NCBI GenBank assembly: GCA_017540505.1
Contig: JAFYAW010000001.1
Location: 1 to 53,570 of the forward strand
Source: Bacteroidales bacterium
Lineage (GTDB): Bacteria > Bacteroidota > Bacteroidia > Bacteroidales > WCHB1-69
Direction of reading: 5' to 3'
Length of the DNA: 53,570 nucleotides
Shown here: one piece after another, positions 7,368-15,311 of the stretch
How the letters are laid out: every line of letters begins with the position of its first letter
How positions within the stretch are numbered: position 1 is the stretch's first letter
Notes under the pieces: generated by a model
What the model saw: the letters and a program-made list of their open reading frames with translations, nothing else
Databases searched by the model: none
What the model was told of the DNA's origin: nothing
Translations under genes and position numbers: made by a program

Positions 7368-8117
7368 ATGTCTATTATTGTCAACCATATCACCAAAGTC
7401 TTTGGCAAGCAATATGCGCTGAACGACATCAGTTTTGAAGCCAAGAAGGGTGAAATCGTCGGTTTCCTCGGGCCAAACGGCGCCGGAAAGACCACTATGA
7501 TGAAAATCATCACCTGTCTGATCCCACCCACCGAGGGCAGCGTTTCTGTGTGCGGCCTCGACATCTGGAACGACTCACTGGCCCTGCGCAAGAAAATCGG
7601 CTACCTTTCGGAGGCCAATCCCCTATATTATGACATGTACGTCCGGGAGTTTCTGGAATTCATCGCCGGCATCCACCATCTGGACAAAGTTCCCCAGCGT
7701 GTGGACCATATCATCGAGCAGACGGGCCTTACCGTCGAGCAACACAAGAAGATAGGAGCTTTGTCGCGGGGGTATAAACAGCGTGTGGGCATCGCACAGG
7801 CGCTCATCCACGAGCCGGAAGTGCTGATTTTGGACGAACCGACCACCGGTCTGGACCCCAACCAGCTCATCGAGATACGCGCTCTGATCCGTTCCTACGG
7901 AAAAGGCCGGACCGTACTGCTCTCCACGCACATCATGCAGGAGGTGCAGGCCATGTGCGACCATGTCATCATCATCAACAAAGGAAAACTCGTTGCGGAC
8001 GCGTCCGTTTCCGAACTTCCCAATATGGCTGAGAAATTGGGACTTACCCATGCTTCCGAACTGAACGCCCTTGGCATGGAAGAGCTCTTCCACGCCCTCA
8101 CCCACAAAACCGAATAA
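7368..8117 (+). CDS. gldA: ABC transporter ATP-binding protein, GldA-like
   Basis: A 249-residue ABC ATPase. Walker A is GPNGAGKTT (35-43), the signature region is LSRGYKQRVG in place of canonical LSGGQ, Walker B is VLILDEPTTGLDP, and the H-loop is STHIMQEV. The NPLYYDMYVREFLEFIAGIH segment, the signature variant and DPNQLIEIR closely resemble GldA, the ATPase of the Bacteroidota gliding-motility transporter GldAFG. No GldF/GldG permease gene is adjacent, so the membrane partner must lie elsewhere or this is a GldA paralogue used by another exporter. It is the first gene of a tightly spaced plus-strand run to anmK. Many non-gliding Bacteroidales carry such homologues, so motility should not be concluded. 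Confidence 0.85.
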   Translation: MSIIVNHITKVFGKQYALNDISFEAKKGEIVGFLGPNGAGKTTMMKIITCLIPPTEGSVSVCGLDIWNDSLALRKKIGYLSEANPLYYDMYVREFLEFIAGIHHLDKVPQRVDHIIEQTGLTVEQHKKIGALSRGYKQRVGIAQALIHEPEVLILDEPTTGLDPNQLIEIRALIRSYGKGRTVLLSTHIMQEVQAMCDHVIIINKGKLVADASVSELPNMAEKLGLTHASELNALGMEELFHALTHKTE

Positions 8118-8118
8118 C

Positions 8119-9399
8119 ATGCCACGCCTCACCCGTCCCCTGATCAGAACCCAGAACCAATACAGGGAGATCTCTTTTGAAGAGGCCTTCCAGCGAGTGG
8201 CGGAACAGGGGAGAAATGGGCGGGAAAATGCAACTTTAGTGCTCACCTCCGGCGACTACTCCAACGAAGAGCTGTATCTGCTCCAGAGGCTGGCGCGGGC
8301 AGGTCTCCGCACTAACGCCATCGGTTCCTTCGATTACTATGACCGGGGAACGGCGTTCTTCCATGACAAAAACGACATCCTGCCTTACGCCGAGCTGTTC
8401 GGCTCTGACCTGCTGCTCTGCCTTTTGGATGAGAAGGCTGAAAACCATTCCATGCGGGCCGTCCGCAGTGTGATCGATTCTTGCACCCAAGCCGAAATCT
8501 ATCGTTTCAACCAGCCGGACACCCTGAACATACGCCATCATGCGATGTTCTTCCGCTGTCTCAACTATTACCTTATCCGTCACAATCTGGCCAAAGGTAT
8601 CTATGTGGACGGGCTCGGAAAACATTATGACGAATACAAAACCGCCATCCTGCAAGAGGTTTTCAACGCGCTTCTGGGCTATAACGCCCTCACGGAGGAA
8701 GATGTACGGAGCTTCGTTGGAAAACTGCTTCATGCCGAGGCACCCGCCTTCATCGTTTGGGAACGCTGGATGGACGCACGCGCCATCATTGAGCTGGAGA
8801 ACCTCTGCATGCTGTTGGACATTCAGGCGAAGCCATCGTCCGGATTCCTCAGCATCAAAGCCGACCTCAACTCGCAAGGGCTTTACGACATGGGCATTTT
8901 CCCCGACTTGTGCGTCAGTGGGGAACCTTTTGATACAGAATCCGTTAATTTAATGCAGGAGCTTTATGGCCAGCCGGTTTGCACTACGCCCATCGATATC
9001 AGTGCCACCCTGCGGGCCAGCGGGTTTGAAACCATCCTGCTGATGAACGCCACCGGCGTGACCATTCCCGACGACATTCTGCAGCATCTCCCTGACGCCC
9101 GTTTCACCATTCTGCAAACCGCCAACTGGGATGCGGAACACGATTACCAGGCGGATCTTATCCTGCCGGCATCCCTGCCGGAAGAGACTTTCGGCACCTA
9201 CACGGATTCCGCCAGAACGCCCCATCAGAGCAAGGCGGCCCAGCCCTGCCCGATAGAATACGATACTCTACACCAGTTGTCCGCCATCGGGCAGCGGTGT
9301 GGACTCTCCCTCATGGAGGACCCCACGGAAATCTTTATGGAATACATCTCCTTCATGAAAGGCGGATGCCACAGCCAACGCCGGCATTTTTTCAGATAA
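8119..9399 (+). CDS. orphan molybdopterin-oxidoreductase-like protein
   Basis: A 426-residue protein beginning MPRLTRPLIR one base after the GldA-like stop codon; this start is preferred to an upstream in-frame codon inside gldA. The start RLTRPLIR...YREISFEEAF and the LTSGDYSNEELYLLQRLARAGLRTN segment match the region of formate dehydrogenase/NuoG-type molybdopterin oxidoreductases that follows their N-terminal Fe-S domain. The Fe-S cysteine cluster is missing, I see no obvious Cys/Sec molybdenum ligand, and the C-terminal molydopterin-dinucleotide-binding domain is absent. LPASLPEETFGTYTDSART near the end resembles the family's pre-C-terminal motif. No electron-transfer or cofactor genes are nearby. 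It may be a degenerate, non-catalytic scaffold or a subunit of a split complex like NuoG remnants. Identification of the fold is reasonably secure; the role is unknown. Confidence 0.7.
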   Translation: MPRLTRPLIRTQNQYREISFEEAFQRVAEQGRNGRENATLVLTSGDYSNEELYLLQRLARAGLRTNAIGSFDYYDRGTAFFHDKNDILPYAELFGSDLLLCLLDEKAENHSMRAVRSVIDSCTQAEIYRFNQPDTLNIRHHAMFFRCLNYYLIRHNLAKGIYVDGLGKHYDEYKTAILQEVFNALLGYNALTEEDVRSFVGKLLHAEAPAFIVWERWMDARAIIELENLCMLLDIQAKPSSGFLSIKADLNSQGLYDMGIFPDLCVSGEPFDTESVNLMQELYGQPVCTTPIDISATLRASGFETILLMNATGVTIPDDILQHLPDARFTILQTANWDAEHDYQADLILPASLPEETFGTYTDSARTPHQSKAAQPCPIEYDTLHQLSAIGQRCGLSLMEDPTEIFMEYISFMKGGCHSQRRHFFR

Positions 9400-9417
9400 T
9401 TTTTAAAAGACAATAAT

Positions 9418-11250
9418 ATGAGCGAAACAAACAATTTACCCACCCGCAAACCTGCATTCCAGGAAAAACCCGAAACTCCGTCCAGAAAATTCTGGCGTGT
9501 GGTATGGGGCTCCATGCTGGGTTTCCTTTTTGCCAGCATAATCACCTCCCTACTTTATACCATCATGTTTTTTGGCATGATAGGGATGGTGGCTGCCGGA
9601 GCAAAAAGCGGCTCCGGCACAGAAGTCGTAAAAGAGAACAGCGTCTTGAAGCTGGACCTCTCGCAAAGTATCCAGGAGCGTGCCATCAGCACGCCTTTTG
9701 CGAAGTTCAACAACTACAGCGACAATTTGGGATTGGACGACATTCTGGCCTCCATCAAGAATGCGGCATCCGATTCCAAAATCAAAGGTATTTACCTCTG
9801 CTCCTCTTCAGCGGCGGCATCCCCGGCCTCATTGAAGGAGATTCATGATGCGCTCATGGCTTTCCGGAAATCGGGCAAGTTTATCTATGCCTATAGCGAC
9901 AGTTATGCCCAGAACGGCTATTATATAGCCTCCACTGCCGACAAAATCCTGCTCAACCCCACCGGCAGTCTGGATTTCAGAGGCTATGCCTTCCAGATCA
10001 TGTTCTACAAAAACCTCATTGACAAGTTGGATGTGGATGTGCAGGTCATCCGCCATGGTAAATTCAAAAGTGCCATCGAGCCTTATATCATGGATAAGAT
10101 GAGTGAAGCCAATCGCGAACAGATGGATCTGTTAGCCAATACCTTATGGAAATGTGTCACGAAAGATATTTCCGCCTCGCGCCATATCAGCGTGGACACG
10201 CTTAATTACATTGCCGACAATCTGATTGCGTACGATGCCCAAAACGCATTGGCATCCAAGATGGTGGACAAGCTCTGTTACGTGGCTGATGCGGAAAAGA
10301 TGATCAAGTCGAAGCTCAACTTGGGCGAGGATGATGACATCAATTTCGTGAGCCTTGGAAAATACCGCAAATCCTTCGATCCTTCCACCAAATCAAAGCA
10401 GAAGATAGCCGTTGTATATGCCGTGGGTGAGATTCACGACGGCAAAGGTTCGGAGATGAAGGGCATCTATTCCGAGAGCTTCATCAAGGAGTTCCGGAAA
10501 GCCTACAAGGACGATGACGTGAAAGCCATCGTGTTGCGTATCAATTCGCCGGGTGGCAGTGCTATTGCCTCCGAGAACATCTGGCAAGAGATTGAGAAGG
10601 CCAAGGATGCTGGCAAGAAGGTGGTGACCTCCATGGGCGATTATGCCGCCTCCGGAGGTTACTACATCGCGTGCAACTCCGACTACATCATCGCGCAGCC
10701 CAACACTCTGACCGGTTCCATTGGCGTGTTCGGCATGATTCCCTCCTTCCAGAATTTTCTGAAAAACAAGGTTGGCATCACCATCGACAAGGTGGCCACC
10801 AACCCGCACGCCGACTTCGGCAACGGATACCGTCCGTTGGACGAGGCGGAAATCGCCATGTTCCAAAACTCTGTGGAGCAGATTTACGCCCTGTTCACCC
10901 AGCGGGTGGCCAGCGGTCGTAAGATGTCGGTGGCCGCGGTGGACAGCATCGGCCAAGGTCGTGTGTGGGCCGGCCAGGATGCCATCGGCATAGGCCTCGT
11001 GGACAAGATCGGCTCCATCGATGACGCCGTTAAGAAAGCTGCCGAACTGGCGAAGGTTTCCGACTATGCCATCGTCTATTATCCCAAGCAAAGCGACTGG
11101 TTTTCCATGCTGTTCCGCGATGACGACGACATGGATGCCGCCATTCGCGCCAAACTCGGAAAATTTTATTTTATGTTTGACGGCGTTGACCAGATTCTTT
11201 CGCAAGAAGGCATTCAGGCCCGTATGCCCATGAACATTGTAATCCAATAA
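9418..11250 (+). CDS. sppA: signal peptide peptidase SppA, 67K type
   Basis: A 610-residue membrane-anchored serine protease that degrades cleaved signal peptides. One transmembrane segment lies at about 34-62; two ClpP-like repeats follow, as in E. coli SppA. The catalytic dyad is visible: Lys217 in HGKFKSAIEPY (first repeat) and Ser412 in GDYAASGGYYIA (second repeat). INSPGGSA (375-382) is the oxyanion-strand motif. The length is normal for the long form. It follows the molybdopterin-like gene by 18 bases and precedes the 5-alpha-reductase-like gene by 12 bases, so it is in the same transcription unit. The N-terminal 30 residues are a cytoplasmic polar tail, longer than in the E. coli protein. 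Confidence 0.95.
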   Translation: MSETNNLPTRKPAFQEKPETPSRKFWRVVWGSMLGFLFASIITSLLYTIMFFGMIGMVAAGAKSGSGTEVVKENSVLKLDLSQSIQERAISTPFAKFNNYSDNLGLDDILASIKNAASDSKIKGIYLCSSSAAASPASLKEIHDALMAFRKSGKFIYAYSDSYAQNGYYIASTADKILLNPTGSLDFRGYAFQIMFYKNLIDKLDVDVQVIRHGKFKSAIEPYIMDKMSEANREQMDLLANTLWKCVTKDISASRHISVDTLNYIADNLIAYDAQNALASKMVDKLCYVADAEKMIKSKLNLGEDDDINFVSLGKYRKSFDPSTKSKQKIAVVYAVGEIHDGKGSEMKGIYSESFIKEFRKAYKDDDVKAIVLRINSPGGSAIASENIWQEIEKAKDAGKKVVTSMGDYAASGGYYIACNSDYIIAQPNTLTGSIGVFGMIPSFQNFLKNKVGITIDKVATNPHADFGNGYRPLDEAEIAMFQNSVEQIYALFTQRVASGRKMSVAAVDSIGQGRVWAGQDAIGIGLVDKIGSIDDAVKKAAELAKVSDYAIVYYPKQSDWFSMLFRDDDDMDAAIRAKLGKFYFMFDGVDQILSQEGIQARMPMNIVIQ

Positions 11251-11262
11251 CATTTTACCCTT

Positions 11263-12072
11263 ATGAGTCCTGAAACATTCACCTCCGCATTTTACATTTA
11301 CCTCTATGTGATGATCGGCCTGGCCGCAGTGGTATTTGTATCCTTGTACTTCGTCAACGCCAGCTACGGGGCCTTCACCAACAACAAGTGGGGAAAGACC
11401 ATCAACAACAAGTTAGCCTGGTTTCTGATGGAGTTCCCTATCTTTCTGGCCATGCTTATTATCTGGCTGGCCTCACCCCACCGTTTCGAAACGGTGCCGA
11501 TGGTGTTTCTGCTGATCTTTGAAATCCACTATTTCCAACGGTCGCTGATTTTCCCGTGGCTGATGAAAGGGAAGAAGAGCCAGATGTCGCTGGCCATCAT
11601 GTTCACTGGCATCGCCTTCAACATCCTGAACGCCGTGATGCAGGGCTACTGGATTTTCTTTGAAGCTTTCCGCTGCAACTACACGGTTTTCGGGTTGACT
11701 TACTCGGATGTGGCCTGGCTGAAATCGCCGCATTTCATCATCGGCCTCTGCATCTTCATCATGGGTTTTGTGGTCAACCTCCGTTCCGACTACATCATCC
11801 GGCACCTCCGCAAGAGCGATGACGACAACAAGCATTACCTCCCGTCCGGCTTCCTGTTCAACTATGTGACCAGCGCCAACTATTTGGGCGAGCTGATGGA
11901 ATGGCTCGGATTCGCCATCCTCACCTGGTCGCTGTCGGGACTGGTGTTCTTCATCTGGACGTTCGCCAACCTGGTTCCCCGTGCCAACTCCCTTTACAAG
12001 CGTTATCAGCAGGAGTTTCCCGAGGAGATGAAAGAACGTCATCTCAAACGGGTTTTCCCCTTCATCTATTAA
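11263..12072 (+). CDS. steroid 5-alpha-reductase-like membrane oxidoreductase
   Basis: A 269-residue polytopic membrane protein with about six or seven hydrophobic segments. The C-terminal third matches the 3-oxo-5-alpha-steroid 4-dehydrogenase (SRD5A) family: NYVTSANYLGELMEWLGFA, then FANLVPRANSLYKRYQQEF and the terminal VFPFIY. These correspond to the NYxGExxEWxGF motif and NADPH-binding end of the eukaryotic enzymes. The family reduces a conjugated double bond in steroid or polyprenoid substrates with NADPH. In gut Bacteroidota related proteins have been linked to steroid and bile-acid reduction, but the physiological substrate here is not shown by the sequence. It sits between sppA (12 bases) and murF (49 bases) with no steroid genes nearby, so a housekeeping lipid or polyprenol role is equally possible. 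Confidence 0.85.
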   Translation: MSPETFTSAFYIYLYVMIGLAAVVFVSLYFVNASYGAFTNNKWGKTINNKLAWFLMEFPIFLAMLIIWLASPHRFETVPMVFLLIFEIHYFQRSLIFPWLMKGKKSQMSLAIMFTGIAFNILNAVMQGYWIFFEAFRCNYTVFGLTYSDVAWLKSPHFIIGLCIFIMGFVVNLRSDYIIRHLRKSDDDNKHYLPSGFLFNYVTSANYLGELMEWLGFAILTWSLSGLVFFIWTFANLVPRANSLYKRYQQEFPEEMKERHLKRVFPFIY

Positions 12073-12121
12073 TCCCATTATCTGTTGTTGAATAATCCCG
12101 TTTATCTTTTCTATCATAAAA

Positions 12122-13372
12122 ATGGAAAAACTGTATGCTAAATATCTGGAGTATCCCAGCATCTGCACCGACACGCGCAGGATTGAGCCCGGATGTCTGT
12201 TCGTCTGCCTCAAAGGGGAGCGTTTCGACGGCAACCAGTTTGCGCTAAATGCGTTGGAACAGGGGGCTGCGTATGTTATCACCGAGAATGCGGAACTTCG
12301 TGCAAACGAACGCTGTATCGTGGTGGACGACGCACTGAAAACGCTTCAGGCCTTGGCCTCCTACCATCGGCAGCAGCTGGCCATCCCCATCATCGGGGTG
12401 ACGGGCACCAACGGCAAAACCACCACCAAAGAGCTGATGGCTGCCGTGTTGTCCAAAAAATTCCAAACAGCATACACCAAAGGGAACCTCAACAACCATA
12501 TCGGCGTGCCCCTCACCCTGCTCTCCATCCGCCCGACGGATGAGATTGCCATTGTGGAGATGGGTGCCAACCATCCCGGGGAAATTGCGTTCCTGTGCAA
12601 CATCGCACAACCCACTTACGGCCTTATCACCAACATCGGTAAAGCCCATATCGAGGGCTTCGGCTCTGTGGAGGAGATTGTACGAACGAAAACGGCCTTG
12701 TACCGCTCGGTTATCAGCCGTGCGGGAACTCTGTTTGTCAATAACAATGATACGGTTCTCCGCCAGCAACTGGATTACGACAAGGTACAGTATTACGCCG
12801 AAGGCGGAGAGGCCAATATCCTTTCCATGTCGCCGTATCTGCGCATACGCGTTGCCGGCCAGGAGGTGGACACGCATCTGACGGGCAGCTACAATATTTA
12901 CAATATGTTGGCAGCGGCTTGTGTGGGGCATTATTTTGGTGTGCCGGACGAGCTGATCGCCGAAGCCATCGCTGATTACACCCCCTCCAATCACCGCTCG
13001 CAGGTGAACACCATCGGCAGCAATGTCATCATTTCCGACTATTACAATGCCAATCCAACCAGTATGGAAGCTGCCGTGCGTAACCTGTCGAAGCTGCAGC
13101 ATCCTAAGAAGTTAGCCATCCTTGGCGATATGCTTGAGTTGGGCGCATGCAGCCGCGAGGAGCATAGCCGCATGATAGGCTTATGTCAGGAACTTGGCCT
13201 TGAAGCCTGGTTTGTGGGCGCTGAATTCGGCCAACTGCATCCGCAGTACACCTTCGCTAACGTGGAGTCCCTGAACGACTATCTGCGCCAGCATCCGCTG
13301 CACGACACGATGGTGCTGGTGAAAGGCTCCAACGGCATCCACCTTGACCGTCTTGAAGCGCTTTTGTCATGA
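12122..13372 (+). CDS. murF: UDP-N-acetylmuramoyl-tripeptide--D-alanyl-D-alanine ligase (MurF)
   Basis: A 416-residue Mur ligase that adds D-Ala-D-Ala to the UDP-MurNAc-tripeptide in the cytoplasm, ending the soluble stage of peptidoglycan precursor synthesis. The N-terminal substrate domain contains SICTDTRRIEPGCLFVCLKGERFDG; the ATP P-loop is GVTGTNGKTTT at 92-102; the central domain has NLNNHIGVPLTLL and EMGANHPGEI; the C-terminal domain has DYYNANPTSM and LGDMLELG. The gene is outside any division/cell-wall (dcw) cluster. Its last bases overlap anmK by ATGA, coupling a synthesis enzyme with a recycling enzyme. Confidence 0.96.
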   Translation: MEKLYAKYLEYPSICTDTRRIEPGCLFVCLKGERFDGNQFALNALEQGAAYVITENAELRANERCIVVDDALKTLQALASYHRQQLAIPIIGVTGTNGKTTTKELMAAVLSKKFQTAYTKGNLNNHIGVPLTLLSIRPTDEIAIVEMGANHPGEIAFLCNIAQPTYGLITNIGKAHIEGFGSVEEIVRTKTALYRSVISRAGTLFVNNNDTVLRQQLDYDKVQYYAEGGEANILSMSPYLRIRVAGQEVDTHLTGSYNIYNMLAAACVGHYFGVPDELIAEAIADYTPSNHRSQVNTIGSNVIISDYYNANPTSMEAAVRNLSKLQHPKKLAILGDMLELGACSREEHSRMIGLCQELGLEAWFVGAEFGQLHPQYTFANVESLNDYLRQHPLHDTMVLVKGSNGIHLDRLEALLS

Positions 13373-14451
13373 ATCCAACCGTTTGGAACGGAATCGGAGT
13401 GATGTCGGGCACATCCTTGGATGGCATGGATGTGGCCTGGTGTCGGTTTGAGCATATCGAGGGCAGATGGGCATATCGTATCATTGACGCGACCACATTC
13501 CCCTATCCGCCAGAATTCCGACAACGTTTGGCGGATGCCACTCGGCTTTCCGCCCTTGAGTATGCGCAACTGAATGTGGATTTGGGCGTTCTCTTTGCCC
13601 GACGACTGAACCAATGGATTGGGCAGCGTCCGAAGCCTGATTTTATCGCCTCGCACGGGCATACGGTCTTCCACCAGCCCCAACATGGCTTGACCACACA
13701 GATCGGCAGCGGGGCCGTGATTGCCGCCCAGACAAGCATCCGTACCGTATGCGATTTCCGCACCACGGATGTGGCCCTCGGCGGACAGGGAGCGCCCTTA
13801 GTGCCCATCGGCGACGAGCTGCTGTTCGGCACGTACGACGCCTGCCTGAATCTGGGAGGTTTTTCCAATATATCCTATCGTTGTGATGGTCAGCGTGTTG
13901 CCTTTGATGTCTCGCCCTGCAATATGACTTTGAACCTTATTGCCAACCGTCAGGGGTTAGAGTACGACCCTGACGGAAAAATAGCGCAATCCGGGCAATT
14001 GATCCCACATCTGTTAGAGCAACTCAACCAATTGGAATACTACCGGCTTTCTCCGCCCAAATCTTTGGGCAAGGAGTGGTTCGATGGGACATTCTTCCCT
14101 TTGTTGAAGCCGTTCCTAGGGCAGTATTCCCTTCCCGATTGTCTGAGGACTGTTGTGGAGCACATTGCGTTGCAGATTGCGGCGGTGGTACCCGCGTTGG
14201 CCGGCCAGATGCTGGTCACGGGTGGCGGCGCACACAACCGCTTTCTCATCGGACGACTTTCCGAAAAATCCCCTCTACAGGTGATAATCCCCGACCCTCT
14301 TACCATTGATTATAAGGAAGCGCTTGTTTTCGCCTTCTTAGGTTTATTGCGCCTGCAGGAAACCAGCAATTGCCTGAAGAGTGTAACTGGTGCAATATCT
14401 GATAATTGCGGTGGGGCTGTTTATCTTCCTGCCAGTACTTTTCAGAAATAA
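13369..14451 (+). CDS. anmK: anhydro-N-acetylmuramic acid kinase (AnmK)
   Basis: A 360-residue sugar kinase that hydrolyses and phosphorylates 1,6-anhydro-MurNAc to MurNAc-6-phosphate during murein recycling. Signatures: GVMSGTSLDGMDVAWCRF near the start (phosphate-binding loop), ASHGHTVFHQP, the DFRTTDVALGGQGAPLVP catalytic region, LNLGGFSNISY and TGGGAHN. The start codon overlaps murF by 4 bases, so the two are translationally coupled. MurQ, the usual next enzyme in recycling, is not in the window. It is the last gene of the plus-strand run starting at the GldA-like gene; a separate promoter for the TonB-family gene follows. Confidence 0.95.
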   Translation: MNPTVWNGIGVMSGTSLDGMDVAWCRFEHIEGRWAYRIIDATTFPYPPEFRQRLADATRLSALEYAQLNVDLGVLFARRLNQWIGQRPKPDFIASHGHTVFHQPQHGLTTQIGSGAVIAAQTSIRTVCDFRTTDVALGGQGAPLVPIGDELLFGTYDACLNLGGFSNISYRCDGQRVAFDVSPCNMTLNLIANRQGLEYDPDGKIAQSGQLIPHLLEQLNQLEYYRLSPPKSLGKEWFDGTFFPLLKPFLGQYSLPDCLRTVVEHIALQIAAVVPALAGQMLVTGGGAHNRFLIGRLSEKSPLQVIIPDPLTIDYKEALVFAFLGLLRLQETSNCLKSVTGAISDNCGGAVYLPASTFQK

Positions 14452-14494
14452 AAGTTTTTTCAGAAAAAATGTCGGATGATAATAATAAAAATGT

Positions 14495-14502
14495 TACTTT
14501 TG
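14495..14502 (+). promoter_or_regulatory. -7 promoter element for the TonB-family gene
   Basis: TACTTTTG followed by CCG matches TAnnTTTG and lies 45 bases before the TonB-family ATG. It separates this gene from the anmK operon. Confidence 0.5.
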
Positions 14503-14547
14503 CCGTTCACTAATATAGATGTATCACATTAGAAAAAATATACCGTT

Positions 14548-15237
14548 ATGCTTACAAAGAAAACTGACAAAGGAAATCTGGAGAATAAGAGAGGTCTCTT
14601 CATTCTCTTCGGGCTTGTGATTGTTTTGGGCCTGGTATATGCCGGTTTCGAACTGTTTGCCAGCGAAGACAAAGCACCCGCATTTACAATGGCTGATGAC
14701 GACTTCATCGAGGTGAAGGACGAGGATGTCATTGCCACTGACCAAACCCCGCCGCCGCCACAAGAGCAACCCGCGCAGCAACAGGAAGTGGTGCTGAACA
14801 TTGTGGAGGACAACATCAAGGTCAACACCGATCTGGATTTCAGCCAAGACTTCATCGAAGATGAGGTTATTGAAGAGGTGGACAACTCGGATGTGGAAGT
14901 CATTGAGGACGAATCCGAATCGGCTCCTCCTGTTTACTTCACGGAAGAGATGCCTGAATTCCCTGGTGGTCCTGAAGCATTGAACTCTTTCCTCACCAAG
15001 GAAATCCAATACCCTGAGGTGGCCCGTAACAACGGCATTATGGGTACGGTGCTGGTTGAGTTCGTGGTCGAAAAGGACGGTCGTGTCAGTAACGCCAAGG
15101 TGAAAGTGCCGTTGTTCCCGGATTGCGACAAAGAGGCTGTCCGTGGTGTGATGGCCATGCCGAAATGGAAACCTGGCAAGAACATGGGCAGGCCCGTACG
15201 TTGCTTCTATCAGGTTCCTGTCACCTTCAGAATGTAA
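14548..15237 (+). CDS. TonB-family energy-transducing protein
   Basis: A 229-residue protein with a cytoplasmic N-terminus, one transmembrane helix at about 17-36 (GLFILFGLVIVLGLVYAGF), a Pro- and acid-rich periplasmic linker (PPPPQEQP, then many Glu/Asp) and a C-terminal TonB domain from about residue 135 (MPEFPGGPEALNSFLTKEIQYP) through the end. TonB proteins carry energy from ExbB/ExbD to outer-membrane TonB-dependent receptors; the receptor operon 12 kb away is a possible client. The PGGPEALNSFL form is the Bacteroidota variant. ExbB/ExbD are not in the window. A terminator hairpin follows 20 bases after the stop codon. Confidence 0.92.
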   Translation: MLTKKTDKGNLENKRGLFILFGLVIVLGLVYAGFELFASEDKAPAFTMADDDFIEVKDEDVIATDQTPPPPQEQPAQQQEVVLNIVEDNIKVNTDLDFSQDFIEDEVIEEVDNSDVEVIEDESESAPPVYFTEEMPEFPGGPEALNSFLTKEIQYPEVARNNGIMGTVLVEFVVEKDGRVSNAKVKVPLFPDCDKEAVRGVMAMPKWKPGKNMGRPVRCFYQVPVTFRM

Positions 15238-15257
15238 GCGTAATTATCTTATAAACC

Positions 15258-15299
15258 AAAAGGCTGAATCTCCCATCGGAAATTCAGCCTTTTTATTTA
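15258..15299. terminator. intrinsic terminator between convergent tonB-family gene and dxs
   Basis: The stem AGGCTGAAT (15261-15269) pairs with ATTCAGCCT (15282-15290), extended by A/T pairs, and is followed by TTTTATTTAT. It ends the plus-strand TonB-family transcript and, being flanked by A and T tracts, may also act on the convergent dxs transcript. Confidence 0.8.
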
Positions 15300-15311
15300 T
15301 GCCCTAATTCA

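Noticed and set aside
7368-8117. Gliding motility locus
   Set aside because: Only a GldA-like ATPase is present; no gldF, gldG or other gld/spr genes occur, and GldA homologues are common in non-gliding species.
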